A DNA stretch of 64,000 bases from JACVRX01 sp963831385 (GTDB lineage Bacteria > Actinomycetota > Actinomycetes > Jiangellales > Jiangellaceae): NCBI GenBank assembly GCA_963831385.1, contig CAWHPW010000012.1:186001-250000 (forward strand), read 5' to 3'. The translations under genes were made by a program, and so were the position numbers. Shown piece by piece: positions 26,634 through 35,297 of this stretch (positions are counted from its first letter, which is position 1; every line of letters starts with the position of its first letter). The notes beneath the pieces are model-generated. The model saw only the letters and a list, made by a program, of their open reading frames with translations. It did not search any database and had not been told where the DNA came from.

Positions 26634-27248
26634 GTGGAGATCGTGTTGAAGGGGCGCCGGGTAGCCGTCACCGATCGGTTTCGCCGCCATGTGTCCGACA
26701 AGCTGGCCAAGCTGGAGCGTTTCGACCACAAGGTCATCCGGATCGACGTCGAGCTGTCCAAGAAAACCAATCCGCGTCGATCCGAGCAGTCCGACCGTAT
26801 CGAGCTGACGGTGCATTCCAAGGGCCCGGTCGTCCGAGCGGAGGCGGCTGCGGATGATCGTTATGTGGCACTGGATATCGCGGTGGAGCGGCTGATGACC
26901 AGGCTGCGCAAGGCGGCCGACCGACGCCGGGTCCACCACGGGACCCGCACGCCGGTGTCGGTACGGCGGGCTGCCGTGGCGGCCGATGGCGCAGCTACAT
27001 CGACCGATGGCGTTTCGCCTGAGTCAGCGCAAGACGAGGCGCCCGCGGTCGTTGCCGCTGACATGGGTCCCATGGTCGTCCGCGAGAAGACTCACCAGGC
27101 AAGCCCCATGAGCCTCGACCAGGCGCTCTACGAGATGGAGCTGGTTGGGCACGACTTCTACCTGTTCGTCGACGCCGACACCAAGACGCCGAGCGTCGTA
27201 TACCGACGGCGCGGTTACGACTACGGCGTCATCCACCTCGACGTCTAG
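26634..27248 (+). CDS. hpf: Ribosome hibernation promoting factor, long form
   Basis: 204 residues from GTG 26634, with a GAGGGAGGT ribosome site 4 bp upstream. An upstream in-frame ATG 26553 lacks such a site. The N-terminal HPF/YfiA domain (residues 1-100, 'VEIVLKGRRVAVTDRFRRHV') is followed by a variable linker. The C-terminal dimerisation domain has 'VREKTHQASPMSLDQALYEM' and 'GYDYGVIHLDV'. It pairs inactive 70S ribosomes into 100S dimers in stationary phase. It corresponds to Rv3241c. Confidence 0.93.
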   Translation: MEIVLKGRRVAVTDRFRRHVSDKLAKLERFDHKVIRIDVELSKKTNPRRSEQSDRIELTVHSKGPVVRAEAAADDRYVALDIAVERLMTRLRKAADRRRVHHGTRTPVSVRRAAVAADGAATSTDGVSPESAQDEAPAVVAADMGPMVVREKTHQASPMSLDQALYEMELVGHDFYLFVDADTKTPSVVYRRRGYDYGVIHLDV

Positions 27249-27307
27249 GCCACCGTTGGCCTCCGCTTTCGTGAGGTTGTCGGTGCCGGCTGGCAGTATC
27301 ACCGAAC

Positions 27308-28531
27308 GTGCCGCCGGCCCGACCTGCTCGAGCCAGCCTGTCGCAAGTGCAGGCTCGTCGGGTCGCCCTGGCCGCTCAGGGCTTCGCCGACCCGACTCCG
27401 GTACGACCCGATCGTCGTGCCCTACGACGGGTCCTCGACCGGATCGGGATCATCCAGATCGACTCTGTCAACGTGCTGTGTCGTTCGCACTACCTCCCCC
27501 TCTACAGCCGGGTCGGGCCGTATCCGCGGGAGATGCTCGACCGAGCGGCCAGCCGAGCACCTCGGCTGCTGTTCGAGTACTGGGCGCATGAGGCGTCCCT
27601 GGTTCCGATCCACCTCCAGCCGCACCTGCGCTGGCGGATGGATGCCGCTGCCGACTCCGCCTGGGGCGGGATGCGGCGCATCGCGCGCGACCAGCCTGAG
27701 CTCGTTACTTGGGTCCTCGGCGAGGTGCGCCGACTTGGACCAGTAACAGCCGGGATGATCGAGCACGACTCACCCAAGACGCAGGACTACGGCTGGGGCT
27801 GGAACTGGTCGCAGGCAAAGCGGGCGCTGGAGTACCTGTTCTGGGCCGGCGAGGTCGCGGCAGCAGGCAGGCAGAACTTCGAGCGGCTTTACGACCTGCC
27901 CGAGCGGGTGCTGCCGCCGGCGGTACTCGAAGCACCGACGCCTTCGGTCGCCGATGCACATCGCGAGCTGGTCGCGATCGCTGCCCGAGCTCAAGGGGTG
28001 GCCACTCGGCAATGTCTGCGCGACTACTTCCGCCTCGACGTCGCCTCGACCAGGCGAGCCGTCGATGAGCTCGTCGAAGATGAGGAACTTCTCCCGGTCC
28101 GGATCGAGGGGTGGAACCGGCCGGCGTATCTGCACCGGGCCGCCCGAGTTCCGCGCCGGGTAGCCGCACGTGCCCTGCTGAGCCCTTTCGACTCGTTGAT
28201 CTGGGAACGCGCCCGTACGGAGGCCCTGTTCGGCTTCCGGTACCGCATCGAGATCTACGTTCCGGCGGCCAAGCGGGTGCACGGCTACTACGTGCTGCCG
28301 TTCCTGCTCGGCGACGAGCTGGTGGCCCGGGTCGATCTCAAGGCAGACCGCCAGGGCCGCGTGCTGCGAGTCCAGGCGGCCTGGGCCGAGCCTGGCGCGC
28401 CGGGCGATACTGCCGCCGAGCTGGCGGTCGAGCTGGTCGTGTTGGCGGTTTGGCTCGGCCTTTCCGACGTCGTGGTGGCCGACCGTGGCGACTTGGCGCC
28501 CGCCCTGACGGCGGCTCTGGCAGCTGGCTAG
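27308..28531 (+). CDS. YcaQ/AlkX-type winged-helix DNA glycosylase
   Basis: 407 residues from GTG 27308. The protein matches the HTH_42 winged-helix family, with tandem winged-helix regions and a C-terminal beta-barrel-like part. The 'GIIQIDSVNVLCRSHY' block near residue 50 supplies the QxD motif reported as catalytic in E. coli YcaQ, which unhooks DNA interstrand crosslinks. 'SPFDSLIWERARTEALFGF' near residue 300 is also characteristic. It is probably a cytoplasmic repair enzyme for alkylated or crosslinked DNA. Its end is 9 bp from the convergent GNAT gene. Confidence 0.82.
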   Translation: MPPARPARASLSQVQARRVALAAQGFADPTPVRPDRRALRRVLDRIGIIQIDSVNVLCRSHYLPLYSRVGPYPREMLDRAASRAPRLLFEYWAHEASLVPIHLQPHLRWRMDAAADSAWGGMRRIARDQPELVTWVLGEVRRLGPVTAGMIEHDSPKTQDYGWGWNWSQAKRALEYLFWAGEVAAAGRQNFERLYDLPERVLPPAVLEAPTPSVADAHRELVAIAARAQGVATRQCLRDYFRLDVASTRRAVDELVEDEELLPVRIEGWNRPAYLHRAARVPRRVAARALLSPFDSLIWERARTEALFGFRYRIEIYVPAAKRVHGYYVLPFLLGDELVARVDLKADRQGRVLRVQAAWAEPGAPGDTAAELAVELVVLAVWLGLSDVVVADRGDLAPALTAALAAG

Positions 28532-28540
28532 GAAAGGCCG

Positions 28541-29695
28541 TTACACACCAGCCACTTCGCCATGATCGACGGAATCGGTAGCCAGCAGGTCGTACCAGTG
28601 CAGGTCGACGTAGGAACCGTCGCCGAGCCGCTCGGCCGACCTCTCCGTTCCGGTATGGACGAAGCCGTTGCGGACCGCGACGGTCTGCGACCCGATGTTT
28701 CCGTGCGCATGCGCCAGCAACAGCCGGCGGAGGCCGAGTCCACCATCGTCGGTCGCGACGAACGCGTGCCTGACGATCAGCCGTACCGCCGTGGTCGCGA
28801 TACCTCGACCCCGCGCAGACGGAGCCGTCCAGTACCCGACCTCCGCGACATGGCGGATCGGTGAGTCGCCGCCTGCGCGGGCCATCAGCGAGAACGAGCC
28901 GACGGCCGGCGCGTCGTCGTCGACCGCCGCGGCCCAGTGGATGCCCCGACCGACCGCATGCGCTTCCTCTCGGTTCTCGATGAAGGCGAGCGCGGTGTCT
29001 CGCGTATAAGGGTCGGGCAGGCTGCCCAGCCAAAGCCGTGTCACCGGGTCATTGCATGCCTCGACGACCGCCTCGGCGTCGCTGTCTCGCCACCGCCGCA
29101 ACACGACGCCGTCCCCGCGCAGCGTCGGCACTTCGAACCACGGTCTGACCGGCTGCATCGGATCGCCGGCTAGCAGAGTGGCGACCCATGCATCCTGTCG
29201 TTCACCATGTTTGGGCAGATGAGCTCGGAGCGTCCCCTCGACGGTGAACCCCAGCCGCCACGCCACGCGCCGGGATGCCCAGTTGCCGACGGAGGCGTGC
29301 CAGATCAAGCGCTGCAGCCCGAGACCCGTTGGATCGAATGCGTGGGCGGCGACCAGCCGGACCGTTTCGGTCATCAGCCCGGATCCGCGTGCCTGGGCGG
29401 CGAGCCAATAGCCGATCTCGGCCGAGCCTTGACCGTCAAGGCCGAGACCGACCATGCCGAGAACGGTCGTATCACCTGGGTCGCGCACCGCCCAGGTGAG
29501 CTCGCTGCCGCTGTCCCAGCCACCGGAGACCATTTCGCTGACGAACACGTAGGCGTCGCGACGCTGATAAGGCGAAGGCACTGTCGTCCACCGCTGGATC
29601 TGCTCGTCCTGGCACAGCTCGGTGATTCGGTCGATGTCGTCGCGAGTCGGCACTGACAGCACGACCCGGTCACCACGTAGTTCGTACGGACGCAT
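28541..29695 (-). CDS. Protein with two tandem GNAT acetyltransferase domains
   Basis: 384 residues from ATG 29695, where the first GNAT domain begins ('MRPYELRGDRVVLSVPTRDD'). Domain 1 spans about residues 1-185 and domain 2 about 200-380. Each resembles the RimJ/RimL type and has an acetyl-CoA loop region ('AQARGSGLMTE' and 'APSARGRGIATTA'). Domain 2 keeps a more standard R/QxxGxG/A pattern than domain 1, so one domain may be the active one. The substrate cannot be predicted. It runs opposite to the neighbours, convergent with the glycosylase gene and divergent from secA. Confidence 0.85.
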   Translation of the reverse strand: MRPYELRGDRVVLSVPTRDDIDRITELCQDEQIQRWTTVPSPYQRRDAYVFVSEMVSGGWDSGSELTWAVRDPGDTTVLGMVGLGLDGQGSAEIGYWLAAQARGSGLMTETVRLVAAHAFDPTGLGLQRLIWHASVGNWASRRVAWRLGFTVEGTLRAHLPKHGERQDAWVATLLAGDPMQPVRPWFEVPTLRGDGVVLRRWRDSDAEAVVEACNDPVTRLWLGSLPDPYTRDTALAFIENREEAHAVGRGIHWAAAVDDDAPAVGSFSLMARAGGDSPIRHVAEVGYWTAPSARGRGIATTAVRLIVRHAFVATDDGGLGLRRLLLAHAHGNIGSQTVAVRNGFVHTGTERSAERLGDGSYVDLHWYDLLATDSVDHGEVAGV

Positions 29696-29892
29696 GGCCC
29701 AATACTGTCCGGGTGAAGTCGGCCGGGCCGAGGCATTTGCGGCAGCTGGGCTGAAAAGGGCCGGGGCGACGGTGTCGATTCTCCTCCCCGGCCACGCCAC
29801 GTACCATGGACGACCGGGGATGTGTCGCGCCCACCCGCGCGAGTCGGCGCTGGCAGCGTCGCACCAACCAGCCGTCCAAGGAGTTGACCCGC

Positions 29893-32706
29893 GTGCCCGT
29901 CCTGTTCGACAAGCTTCTCCGTGCCGGCGAGGGCAAGATCATCAAGCGTCTGAACGGGCTCGTCGACCAGGTCAACGCCGTCGAGAACGACTTCACCGTT
30001 CTGTCCGACGCCGAGTTGCGCGGGCTCACCGACGAGTTCCGCTCCCGGCTTGCCGACGGCGAATCTCTCGATGATCTGCTTCCGGAGGCATTCGCCACGG
30101 TGCGTGAAGCGGCGCGCCGCACCCTGGGTCAACGCCATTACGACGTCCAGATCATGGGCGGGGCCGGCCTGCACCTCGGGAACATCGCGGAGATGAAGAC
30201 CGGGGAGGGCAAGACGCTGGTCGCGACGCTGCCGTCGTATCTCAACGCTCTGGCCGGACGCGGCGTGCACATCATCACCGTGAACGACTACCTGGCTCAG
30301 CGCGACGCCGAGTGGATGGGTCGCGTGCACCGTTTCCTCGGCCTGGACGTGGGCGTGATCTTGGCCGGTCTCACTCCGGAACAGCGCCGGCTCGCCTATG
30401 GCGCCGACATCACCTATGGCACGAACAACGAATTCGGCTTCGACTACCTGCGCGACAACATGGCGCTGCGCGTCGAGGACATGGTCCAGCGCGGGCATGT
30501 CTACGCAATCGTCGACGAGGTCGACTCGATCTTGATCGACGAGGCGCGCACACCACTGATCATTTCTGGCCCAGCCGACCAGCCGACCCGTTGGTACACC
30601 GAGTTCGCCGAAATCTCTGCCCTACTGCAGCGCGAGCGCGACTACGAGGTCGACGAGAAGAAGCGCACCATCGGCATCCTCGAGTCTGGCATCGAGCGGG
30701 TCGAGGACCGGCTCGGCATCGACAATCTCTACGAGAGCGCCAACACCCCGCTGATTCAGTTCCTGAACAACTCGATCAAGGCCAAGGAGTTGTTCCACCG
30801 GGACAAGGAGTACGTCGTCAAAGACGGCGAGGTCCTCATCGTCGACGAGCACACTGGGCGAATCCTCGCTGGCCGCCGCTACAACGAAGGCATGCATCAG
30901 GCGATCGAGGCCAAAGAGGGGGTGGATATCAAGCAGGAGAACCAGACCCTGGCCACCATCACCCTGCAGAACTACTTCCGGCTCTACGACAAGCTGGCCG
31001 GGATGACCGGTACGGCAATGACCGAGGCATCGGAGTTCAACAAGATCTACAACCTGGGCGTCGTGCCGATCCCGACCAACATGGAGATGATCCGCGACGA
31101 CCAGGCCGACCTCGTGTACCGGACGGAAGAGGCCAAGTTCGCCGCGGTCGTCGAGGACCTCGTCGACCGGCACGCGAAGGGCCAGCCGGTACTGGTGGGC
31201 ACCACCAGCGTCGCGAAGTCCGAGCACCTGTCCCACTTGCTGCGCAAGCGGGGCATCCCGCACGAGGTGTTGAACGCCAAGCACCATGAGCGGGAGGCGG
31301 CGATCATCGCCCAAGCGGGCCGCCGCGGCGCGGTCACCGTCGCGACGAACATGGCCGGTCGAGGAACCGACATCATGCTCGGCGGCAACCCCGAACCGAT
31401 GGCCATGGCCGAGCTCAAGCAACGCGGCATTGACCCGGTCGAGAACCCCGAGGAGTACGAAGCCGCCTGGGGTCCCACATTGGAGAAGCTTCAGCATCAG
31501 GTCGAGGCCGAGCACGAGGAGGTCATCGACCTCGGCGGGCTGTACGTGCTCGGTACCGAGCGGCACGAGTCACGGCGCATCGACAACCAGCTTCGCGGCC
31601 GGTCCGGCCGACAGGGCGACCCTGGTGAATCGCGGTTCTACCTGTCCCTGCAGGACGACCTGATGCGACTGTTCAAGAGCGAATGGGTCGACATGATCCT
31701 GCGCAGCTTGAACATTCCCGACGACCAGCCGATCGAGCACAAGCGGGTCAGTAATGCGATCAAGGGGGCACAGACCCAGCGTGAAGCGCAGAACTTCGAG
31801 ATCCGCAAGGACGTCCTCAAATACGACGACGTGCTCAACCGCCAGCGCCAGGTCATCTACCAAGAGCGGCGGATGGTCCTCGAAGGCGGCGACCTGTCCG
31901 AACAGATCGGTCACATGCTCGACGAGTCGGTGACGGCGTACGTCCGCGGTGCGACCAGCGAGGGTTACCCGGAGGCGTGGGATCTCGATCAGCTGTGGAC
32001 GGCTCTGCGCACGCTGTTTCCCGTTGCGGTGAGCATCGAGGAGATCGAGGACGAGGCAGGCGGGCGCGATGCCCTGACCTCGGAGTTCTTGACTCAGCGG
32101 CTGGTCGACGATGCCCGAGCCGCGTACGCGCTTCGAGAGGCCGAGCTCGGTTCCGATCCGATACGCGAGCTCGAGCGGCGGGTGCTGCTCACTGTGTTGG
32201 ACCGCAAGTGGCGCGAGCACCTCTACGAGATGGACTACCTGCGTGAGGGCATCGGGCTGCGGGCGTTTGCGCAGAAACAGCCCCTGGTCGAGTACCAACG
32301 GGAGGGATTCGACCTGTTCTCCGTCATGATGGACGCGATCAAGGAAGAGTCTGTCGGGCTGCTGTTCCACCTCGAAGCTCGCGTGGTAGCACCGGCGACA
32401 GACGGCGCCGATGCCCAAGCCGCCCCAACAGCCACCTCCTCGCCGGTGATCGTTGCCAAAGGTTTGGTCGAATCCAGGCGTCCGCAACAGTTGCAATACA
32501 CCGCCCCCAGCATCGACGGTGAGAGTGCCGTCGAGCAGCGGGTTGAGCGGTCCGGTTCTGCCGACGGGTCGCGTTCGGCCGCAGCCGATGGTCCGGTCCA
32601 AGAAAGCGTCGAGTTCGCCGGCGCGAGCAAGAACCGGCCCTGCCCGTGCGGATCCGGCAAGAAATACAAGCTCTGCCACGGCGCTGCCAAGCACCGGCCC
32701 ACGTAG
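29893..32706 (+). CDS. secA: Protein translocase ATPase SecA
   Basis: 937 residues from GTG 29893, giving the family opening 'PVLFDKLLRAGEGKIIKRL'; the reading frame is open further upstream without family similarity. Walker A 'MKTGEGKT' (101-108), DEAD-like 'VDEVDSILIDEA', helicase domain 2 with 'GRGTDIMLGG' and 'RSGRQGDPGESRF', and the C-terminal SEC-C zinc site 'RPCPCGSGKKYKLCHG' are all intact. It drives preproteins through SecYEG. The neighbours identify it as the housekeeping secA1 (Rv3240c). Confidence 0.97.
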   Translation: MPVLFDKLLRAGEGKIIKRLNGLVDQVNAVENDFTVLSDAELRGLTDEFRSRLADGESLDDLLPEAFATVREAARRTLGQRHYDVQIMGGAGLHLGNIAEMKTGEGKTLVATLPSYLNALAGRGVHIITVNDYLAQRDAEWMGRVHRFLGLDVGVILAGLTPEQRRLAYGADITYGTNNEFGFDYLRDNMALRVEDMVQRGHVYAIVDEVDSILIDEARTPLIISGPADQPTRWYTEFAEISALLQRERDYEVDEKKRTIGILESGIERVEDRLGIDNLYESANTPLIQFLNNSIKAKELFHRDKEYVVKDGEVLIVDEHTGRILAGRRYNEGMHQAIEAKEGVDIKQENQTLATITLQNYFRLYDKLAGMTGTAMTEASEFNKIYNLGVVPIPTNMEMIRDDQADLVYRTEEAKFAAVVEDLVDRHAKGQPVLVGTTSVAKSEHLSHLLRKRGIPHEVLNAKHHEREAAIIAQAGRRGAVTVATNMAGRGTDIMLGGNPEPMAMAELKQRGIDPVENPEEYEAAWGPTLEKLQHQVEAEHEEVIDLGGLYVLGTERHESRRIDNQLRGRSGRQGDPGESRFYLSLQDDLMRLFKSEWVDMILRSLNIPDDQPIEHKRVSNAIKGAQTQREAQNFEIRKDVLKYDDVLNRQRQVIYQERRMVLEGGDLSEQIGHMLDESVTAYVRGATSEGYPEAWDLDQLWTALRTLFPVAVSIEEIEDEAGGRDALTSEFLTQRLVDDARAAYALREAELGSDPIRELERRVLLTVLDRKWREHLYEMDYLREGIGLRAFAQKQPLVEYQREGFDLFSVMMDAIKEESVGLLFHLEARVVAPATDGADAQAAPTATSSPVIVAKGLVESRRPQQLQYTAPSIDGESAVEQRVERSGSADGSRSAAADGPVQESVEFAGASKNRPCPCGSGKKYKLCHGAAKHRPT

Positions 32707-32718
32707 CGAGGCCGCATC

Positions 32719-32843
32719 GGTCGGGCGTGGGAGGCCGACGGGGCAGCGCTCCTGCTGAGGCGGGCTGCGGGATGCCGGCTGGGGTGTGGTCGGGCGTGGG
32801 AGGCCGACGAAGTCGGCCGACGGGCGTAGCCGGCATCCCGCAG
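32719..32843. repeat. Inverted and direct repeats between secA and DUF6459 gene
   Basis: Arms 32765-32780 and 32828-32843 are a perfect 16-bp inverted repeat. Inside lies the hairpin GGCCGAC-GAA-GTCGGCC (32802-32818). A 22-bp segment at 32719-32740 recurs exactly at 32788-32809. The hairpin and flanks match the tandem repeats at 44657-44893. No T-run is present. Confidence 0.8.
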
Positions 32844-32858
32844 GCCGACTCGCAGACT

Positions 32859-33467
32859 TCAGACGATGTCCAGCGCGGTGCACCGCCAGTGGCCGTGGTC
32901 GGCCTCGAGCCGCAAGGCGAGTGCACGGCTACGCCCGGAGACCTCCACGACGGCGGTGGCTTCCAGGACGCCGTTGCGCGGGCGGCAGATGCGCACCGAG
33001 CGCACCCGCGGGCGGGCTCCGGCTGCGGGCACGCGGCCGGCGAGCCGGTGAGTGAGCATCTCGTACACGCTCTCGTCGGTCCATCGCACCAGCTGCTGCA
33101 GCGGCCGATGGCCAGAGAGGGCCTCGGCAATTCCCTGTGCCAGCCGAGCCGACCACCGGCGGGCATCTGGTGGCTCCGCAGGCCGACCCGGGACGTGGCC
33201 ACGCCGGTTGGGTATCGGTGTCGACACACCACCAGCACCCAGGTCCACCAGGTGAAGGGCAGCGGCGGGTTCGGGCACTGCGGGTACTCCGCCAGGCAGG
33301 ACATGAGCGAGGGCGAGCGAACCCTGCGTTACCGGCGGTGAGGTAGCTGGCCTGCCGACGGATACGACTGGACCATCGCCGCGCTCGTCGTCGAACGGCG
33401 GTTCGCGCGTTGGCAGAGGTATGCGCCGAGCCGTGGTTGCCTGCTCGGGCGTCGAAGTGGTCGACAT
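32859..33467 (-). CDS. DUF6459 (Rv3231c-type) protein
   Basis: 202 residues from ATG 33467 with a GGGA site upstream; a longer start at 33506 exists. The N-terminal 90 residues are Pro-rich and probably disordered. The C-terminal 110 residues ('WSARLAQGIAEALSGHRPLQQLVRWTDE' region, then 'VRSVRICRPRNGVLEATAVV') form the conserved domain of the family that follows secA in actinobacteria. No catalytic motif is seen and no function is known. It is convergent with secA across a repeat-containing gap. Confidence 0.75.
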   Translation of the reverse strand: MSTTSTPEQATTARRIPLPTREPPFDDERGDGPVVSVGRPATSPPVTQGSLALAHVLPGGVPAVPEPAAALHLVDLGAGGVSTPIPNRRGHVPGRPAEPPDARRWSARLAQGIAEALSGHRPLQQLVRWTDESVYEMLTHRLAGRVPAAGARPRVRSVRICRPRNGVLEATAVVEVSGRSRALALRLEADHGHWRCTALDIV

Positions 33468-33486
33468 TGTTGTTCCCTGTCTGTCG

Positions 33487-34194
33487 TCACTGTGCCGTGG
33501 GTACACGGAGCACCATTCCGGGCAGCAGCAGGTCTGGATCGGCGCCGATGGTCGTGCGGTTCAGCGCGTACCAGCGGGGCCAATCAGCGGCAATGGCGGC
33601 GTCGGTCGGGTCGGCATCGGTGGCCAGGGCGAGCGCTGCGGCTGCGATCGTCCATAGGCAGTCGCCCGGTCTGACGACGACCGTCGAGACCTCTCTCTCG
33701 GATGATCCGGGGTGTCCTGGTCGGCTTGCCACCGTGGCGGCGCTCGCCGACTGACTCCACCCCGGGCGGCCGACGTCGGGTAAAGAGAGAAGGTCGGTCG
33801 CGGTCGAGTTGAGCCGGGTCGTGGTGCTCGTCGCCACCGGTGCGGCGTCCACAGGTAGGGCAGCGACAGCACCCGGGCCGGCAGCGACCGTGAGACCGAG
33901 AACAAGCCGCGCCGCTCCGCGTAGCGCGGCGGGAGTCAGCCGGGCCGCAGCCGCGGTGCCGAACCGTCCCAAGGCGCCAGGGATGGAGCCCAGCACCGTC
34001 ACCGCGAGCACCAGCACCACCCAACCGAGCAGTGCCCAGCAGACCGCCGCGGCGGCCAGACCGAGCAACTCGTCGAATCTGGCGGCACCCGTACGGGCCG
34101 CCGCAAGCGGCACAGCCGTAGCCCACCGCAAGGCCAGGACGACGAGGACAAACGAGACGGTGCTCACCGTGCGGAGTAGGACTCGGTAAATCAC
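33487..34194 (-). CDS. LysM domain membrane protein
   Basis: 235 residues. Two hydrophobic segments (residues about 5-32 and 46-72) precede a Thr/Ser/Ala-rich linker. A C-terminal LysM-like domain (about 168-233) has 'VVRPGDCLWTIAAAAL', 'WPRWYALNRTTIGADPD' and 'LLPGMVLRVP'. LysM domains bind peptidoglycan or chitin-like glycans, so the protein probably links membrane and wall. It ends 19 bp from the DUF6459 start in the same direction, so the two may be one operon. Confidence 0.8.
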   Translation of the reverse strand: MIYRVLLRTVSTVSFVLVVLALRWATAVPLAAARTGAARFDELLGLAAAAVCWALLGWVVLVLAVTVLGSIPGALGRFGTAAAARLTPAALRGAARLVLGLTVAAGPGAVAALPVDAAPVATSTTTRLNSTATDLLSLPDVGRPGWSQSASAATVASRPGHPGSSEREVSTVVVRPGDCLWTIAAAALALATDADPTDAAIAADWPRWYALNRTTIGADPDLLLPGMVLRVPTAQ

Positions 34195-34224
34195 GGTGAT
34201 CTCCGTAGGGGGGAGTACGTGTTT

Positions 34225-34242
34225 GTTTACTTCCGTTTACTT
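34225..34242. promoter_or_regulatory. GTTTACTT direct repeats, 10-bp period
   Basis: GTTTACTT occurs at 34225-34232 and 34235-34242, exactly one helical turn apart, in an AT-richer pocket of the divergent gap between the LysM gene and the Sm-like gene. Head-to-tail repeats at this period are the kind of site bound by MerR/excisionase-like helix-turn-helix proteins; one is encoded 650 bp away. The link is inferred. Confidence 0.4.
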
Positions 34243-34335
34243 ACTAGAACGTCCAGATGATGTCAAGTATGGCTGTCCACTGACCACAGGTATACGGTCG
34301 CTGCACTTCTGCTCGGCGGAGAGGAAGGTCTCGGC

Positions 34336-34893
34336 ATGCGGTGGCAGCGACTGTTCGACGATCTCGAAGCTCAGGTGGAGCAGGCCGATCAGGCCATGCT
34401 CGACACCGAGGTCGCGGACCGAACCCGCCGGGAGATGGCTCGGGTGCGGCTGGCCGACCGGCTGCGTGCGTCGGTGGGAGAGTCGATCGTGATCCGGCTG
34501 ATGGGTCTGGGGTCGCTGACCGCGGTCGTCGAATCGGCCGGGCCAGACTGGGTGCTGGTCACCGAACGGGCAGGCATCGAGACCCTGCTGCCACTGCGCG
34601 CCGTGCTGAATGTAACGGGGCTCGGCGCGCAGGCAGCGGTACCGGGCAGCGAGGGAGCCGTCGAAGCCCGACTCGGACTCGGCTATGCCCTGCGCCGCAT
34701 CGCGCGCGACCGGAGTCCGGTGGTCGTCACCCTTTCCGACGGATCGACGGCCCGCGGCACCGTCGATCGCGTCGGCGCCGACGCATTCGATCTCCGCGAG
34801 ACCGACGCGGCCAGGGTCGGCCGTTCGGCTCGCGAGGCCACCGGCCAGACGGTTCCCTTCGCGGCCTTGAGCGCCCTGCGCAGGACGGTCTAG
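34336..34893 (+). CDS. Conserved protein, possibly two Sm-like beta barrels
   Basis: 185 residues from ATG 34336, preceded by GGAGAGGAAGG. Residues 1-50 are a charged helix. Two short beta-rich segments follow. The first (about 50-97) opens with 'ESIVIRLMGLGSLTAVVES'; the second (about 128-182) with 'SPVVVTLSDGSTARGTVDRV'. Both have the 'V-x-L-x-x-G-x-x-x-x-G-x-V' rhythm of Sm/Lsm folds. I do not recognise a named family with confidence; annotators sometimes mislabel such proteins as transcription factors. The stop codon shares CTAG with the convergent HTH gene. Confidence 0.65.
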   Translation: MRWQRLFDDLEAQVEQADQAMLDTEVADRTRREMARVRLADRLRASVGESIVIRLMGLGSLTAVVESAGPDWVLVTERAGIETLLPLRAVLNVTGLGAQAAVPGSEGAVEARLGLGYALRRIARDRSPVVVTLSDGSTARGTVDRVGADAFDLRETDAARVGRSAREATGQTVPFAALSALRRTV

Positions 34894-35162
34894 TCGCGAC
34901 TGTTCATGCTGTCTTCGCGGTCATCAACTGAGGAGGACGGCGCTACGAGCGGATGGGTCGTGACGAAGTCACGTGTCTGCGCGTACATCCGCTGGATGTA
35001 GTCCTCCAGGACGCTCGCCTCGATCCGCCACTGCCCCCGGCCACCGATCTTGATGGCGGGCAAGTCACCGCTGCGAACCAGTGCGTAGGCCTGTGCTGAG
35101 GAGATGTTGAGAACCTCGGCGACGTCGGCCAGCTGCAGAAACCGTCGGTCAGCCGTCGTCAT
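34890..35162 (-). CDS. Excisionase/MerR-like helix-turn-helix DNA-binding protein
   Basis: 90 residues from ATG 35162 with a GGAGAAG ribosome site. An HTH_17-type fold covers residues 6-60: 'FLQLADVAEVLNISSAQAY' forms the helix-turn-helix and 'GDLPAIKIGGRGQWRIEAS' the wing, followed by 'YIQRMYAQTRDF'. Small actinobacterial regulators of this type (distantly like BldC) bind direct repeats. There are no phage or integrase genes nearby, so it is not a prophage excisionase. Target genes are unknown. Confidence 0.85.
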   Translation of the reverse strand: MTTADRRFLQLADVAEVLNISSAQAYALVRSGDLPAIKIGGRGQWRIEASVLEDYIQRMYAQTRDFVTTHPLVAPSSSVDDREDSMNSRD

Positions 35163-35231
35163 CGCTTCTCCTCGTCACTCCGATCGTCCCGATGCGGCAG
35201 TGTGGCACGGGTTGCCTGTGGACGATTCCGG

Positions 35232-35259
35232 TTGTCCACAGCGGCTGACGGACTATCCT
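35232..35259 (+). promoter_or_regulatory. Candidate housekeeping promoter for the SAF/CpaE genes
   Basis: TTGTCC (35232-35237) and TATCCT (35254-35259) are separated by 16 bp, close to the -35/-10 pattern of the main actinobacterial sigma factor. The gene start at 35298 is about 35 bp from the -10 box. Confidence 0.4.
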
Positions 35260-35297
35260 CTGCGCGATATTCAGCCGTGCTCGCGCAGGGGGAAACG

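Noticed and set aside
34890..35162. Prophage excisionase
   Set aside because: No integrase, attachment site or phage genes nearby; the small HTH protein fits a chromosomal regulator better.
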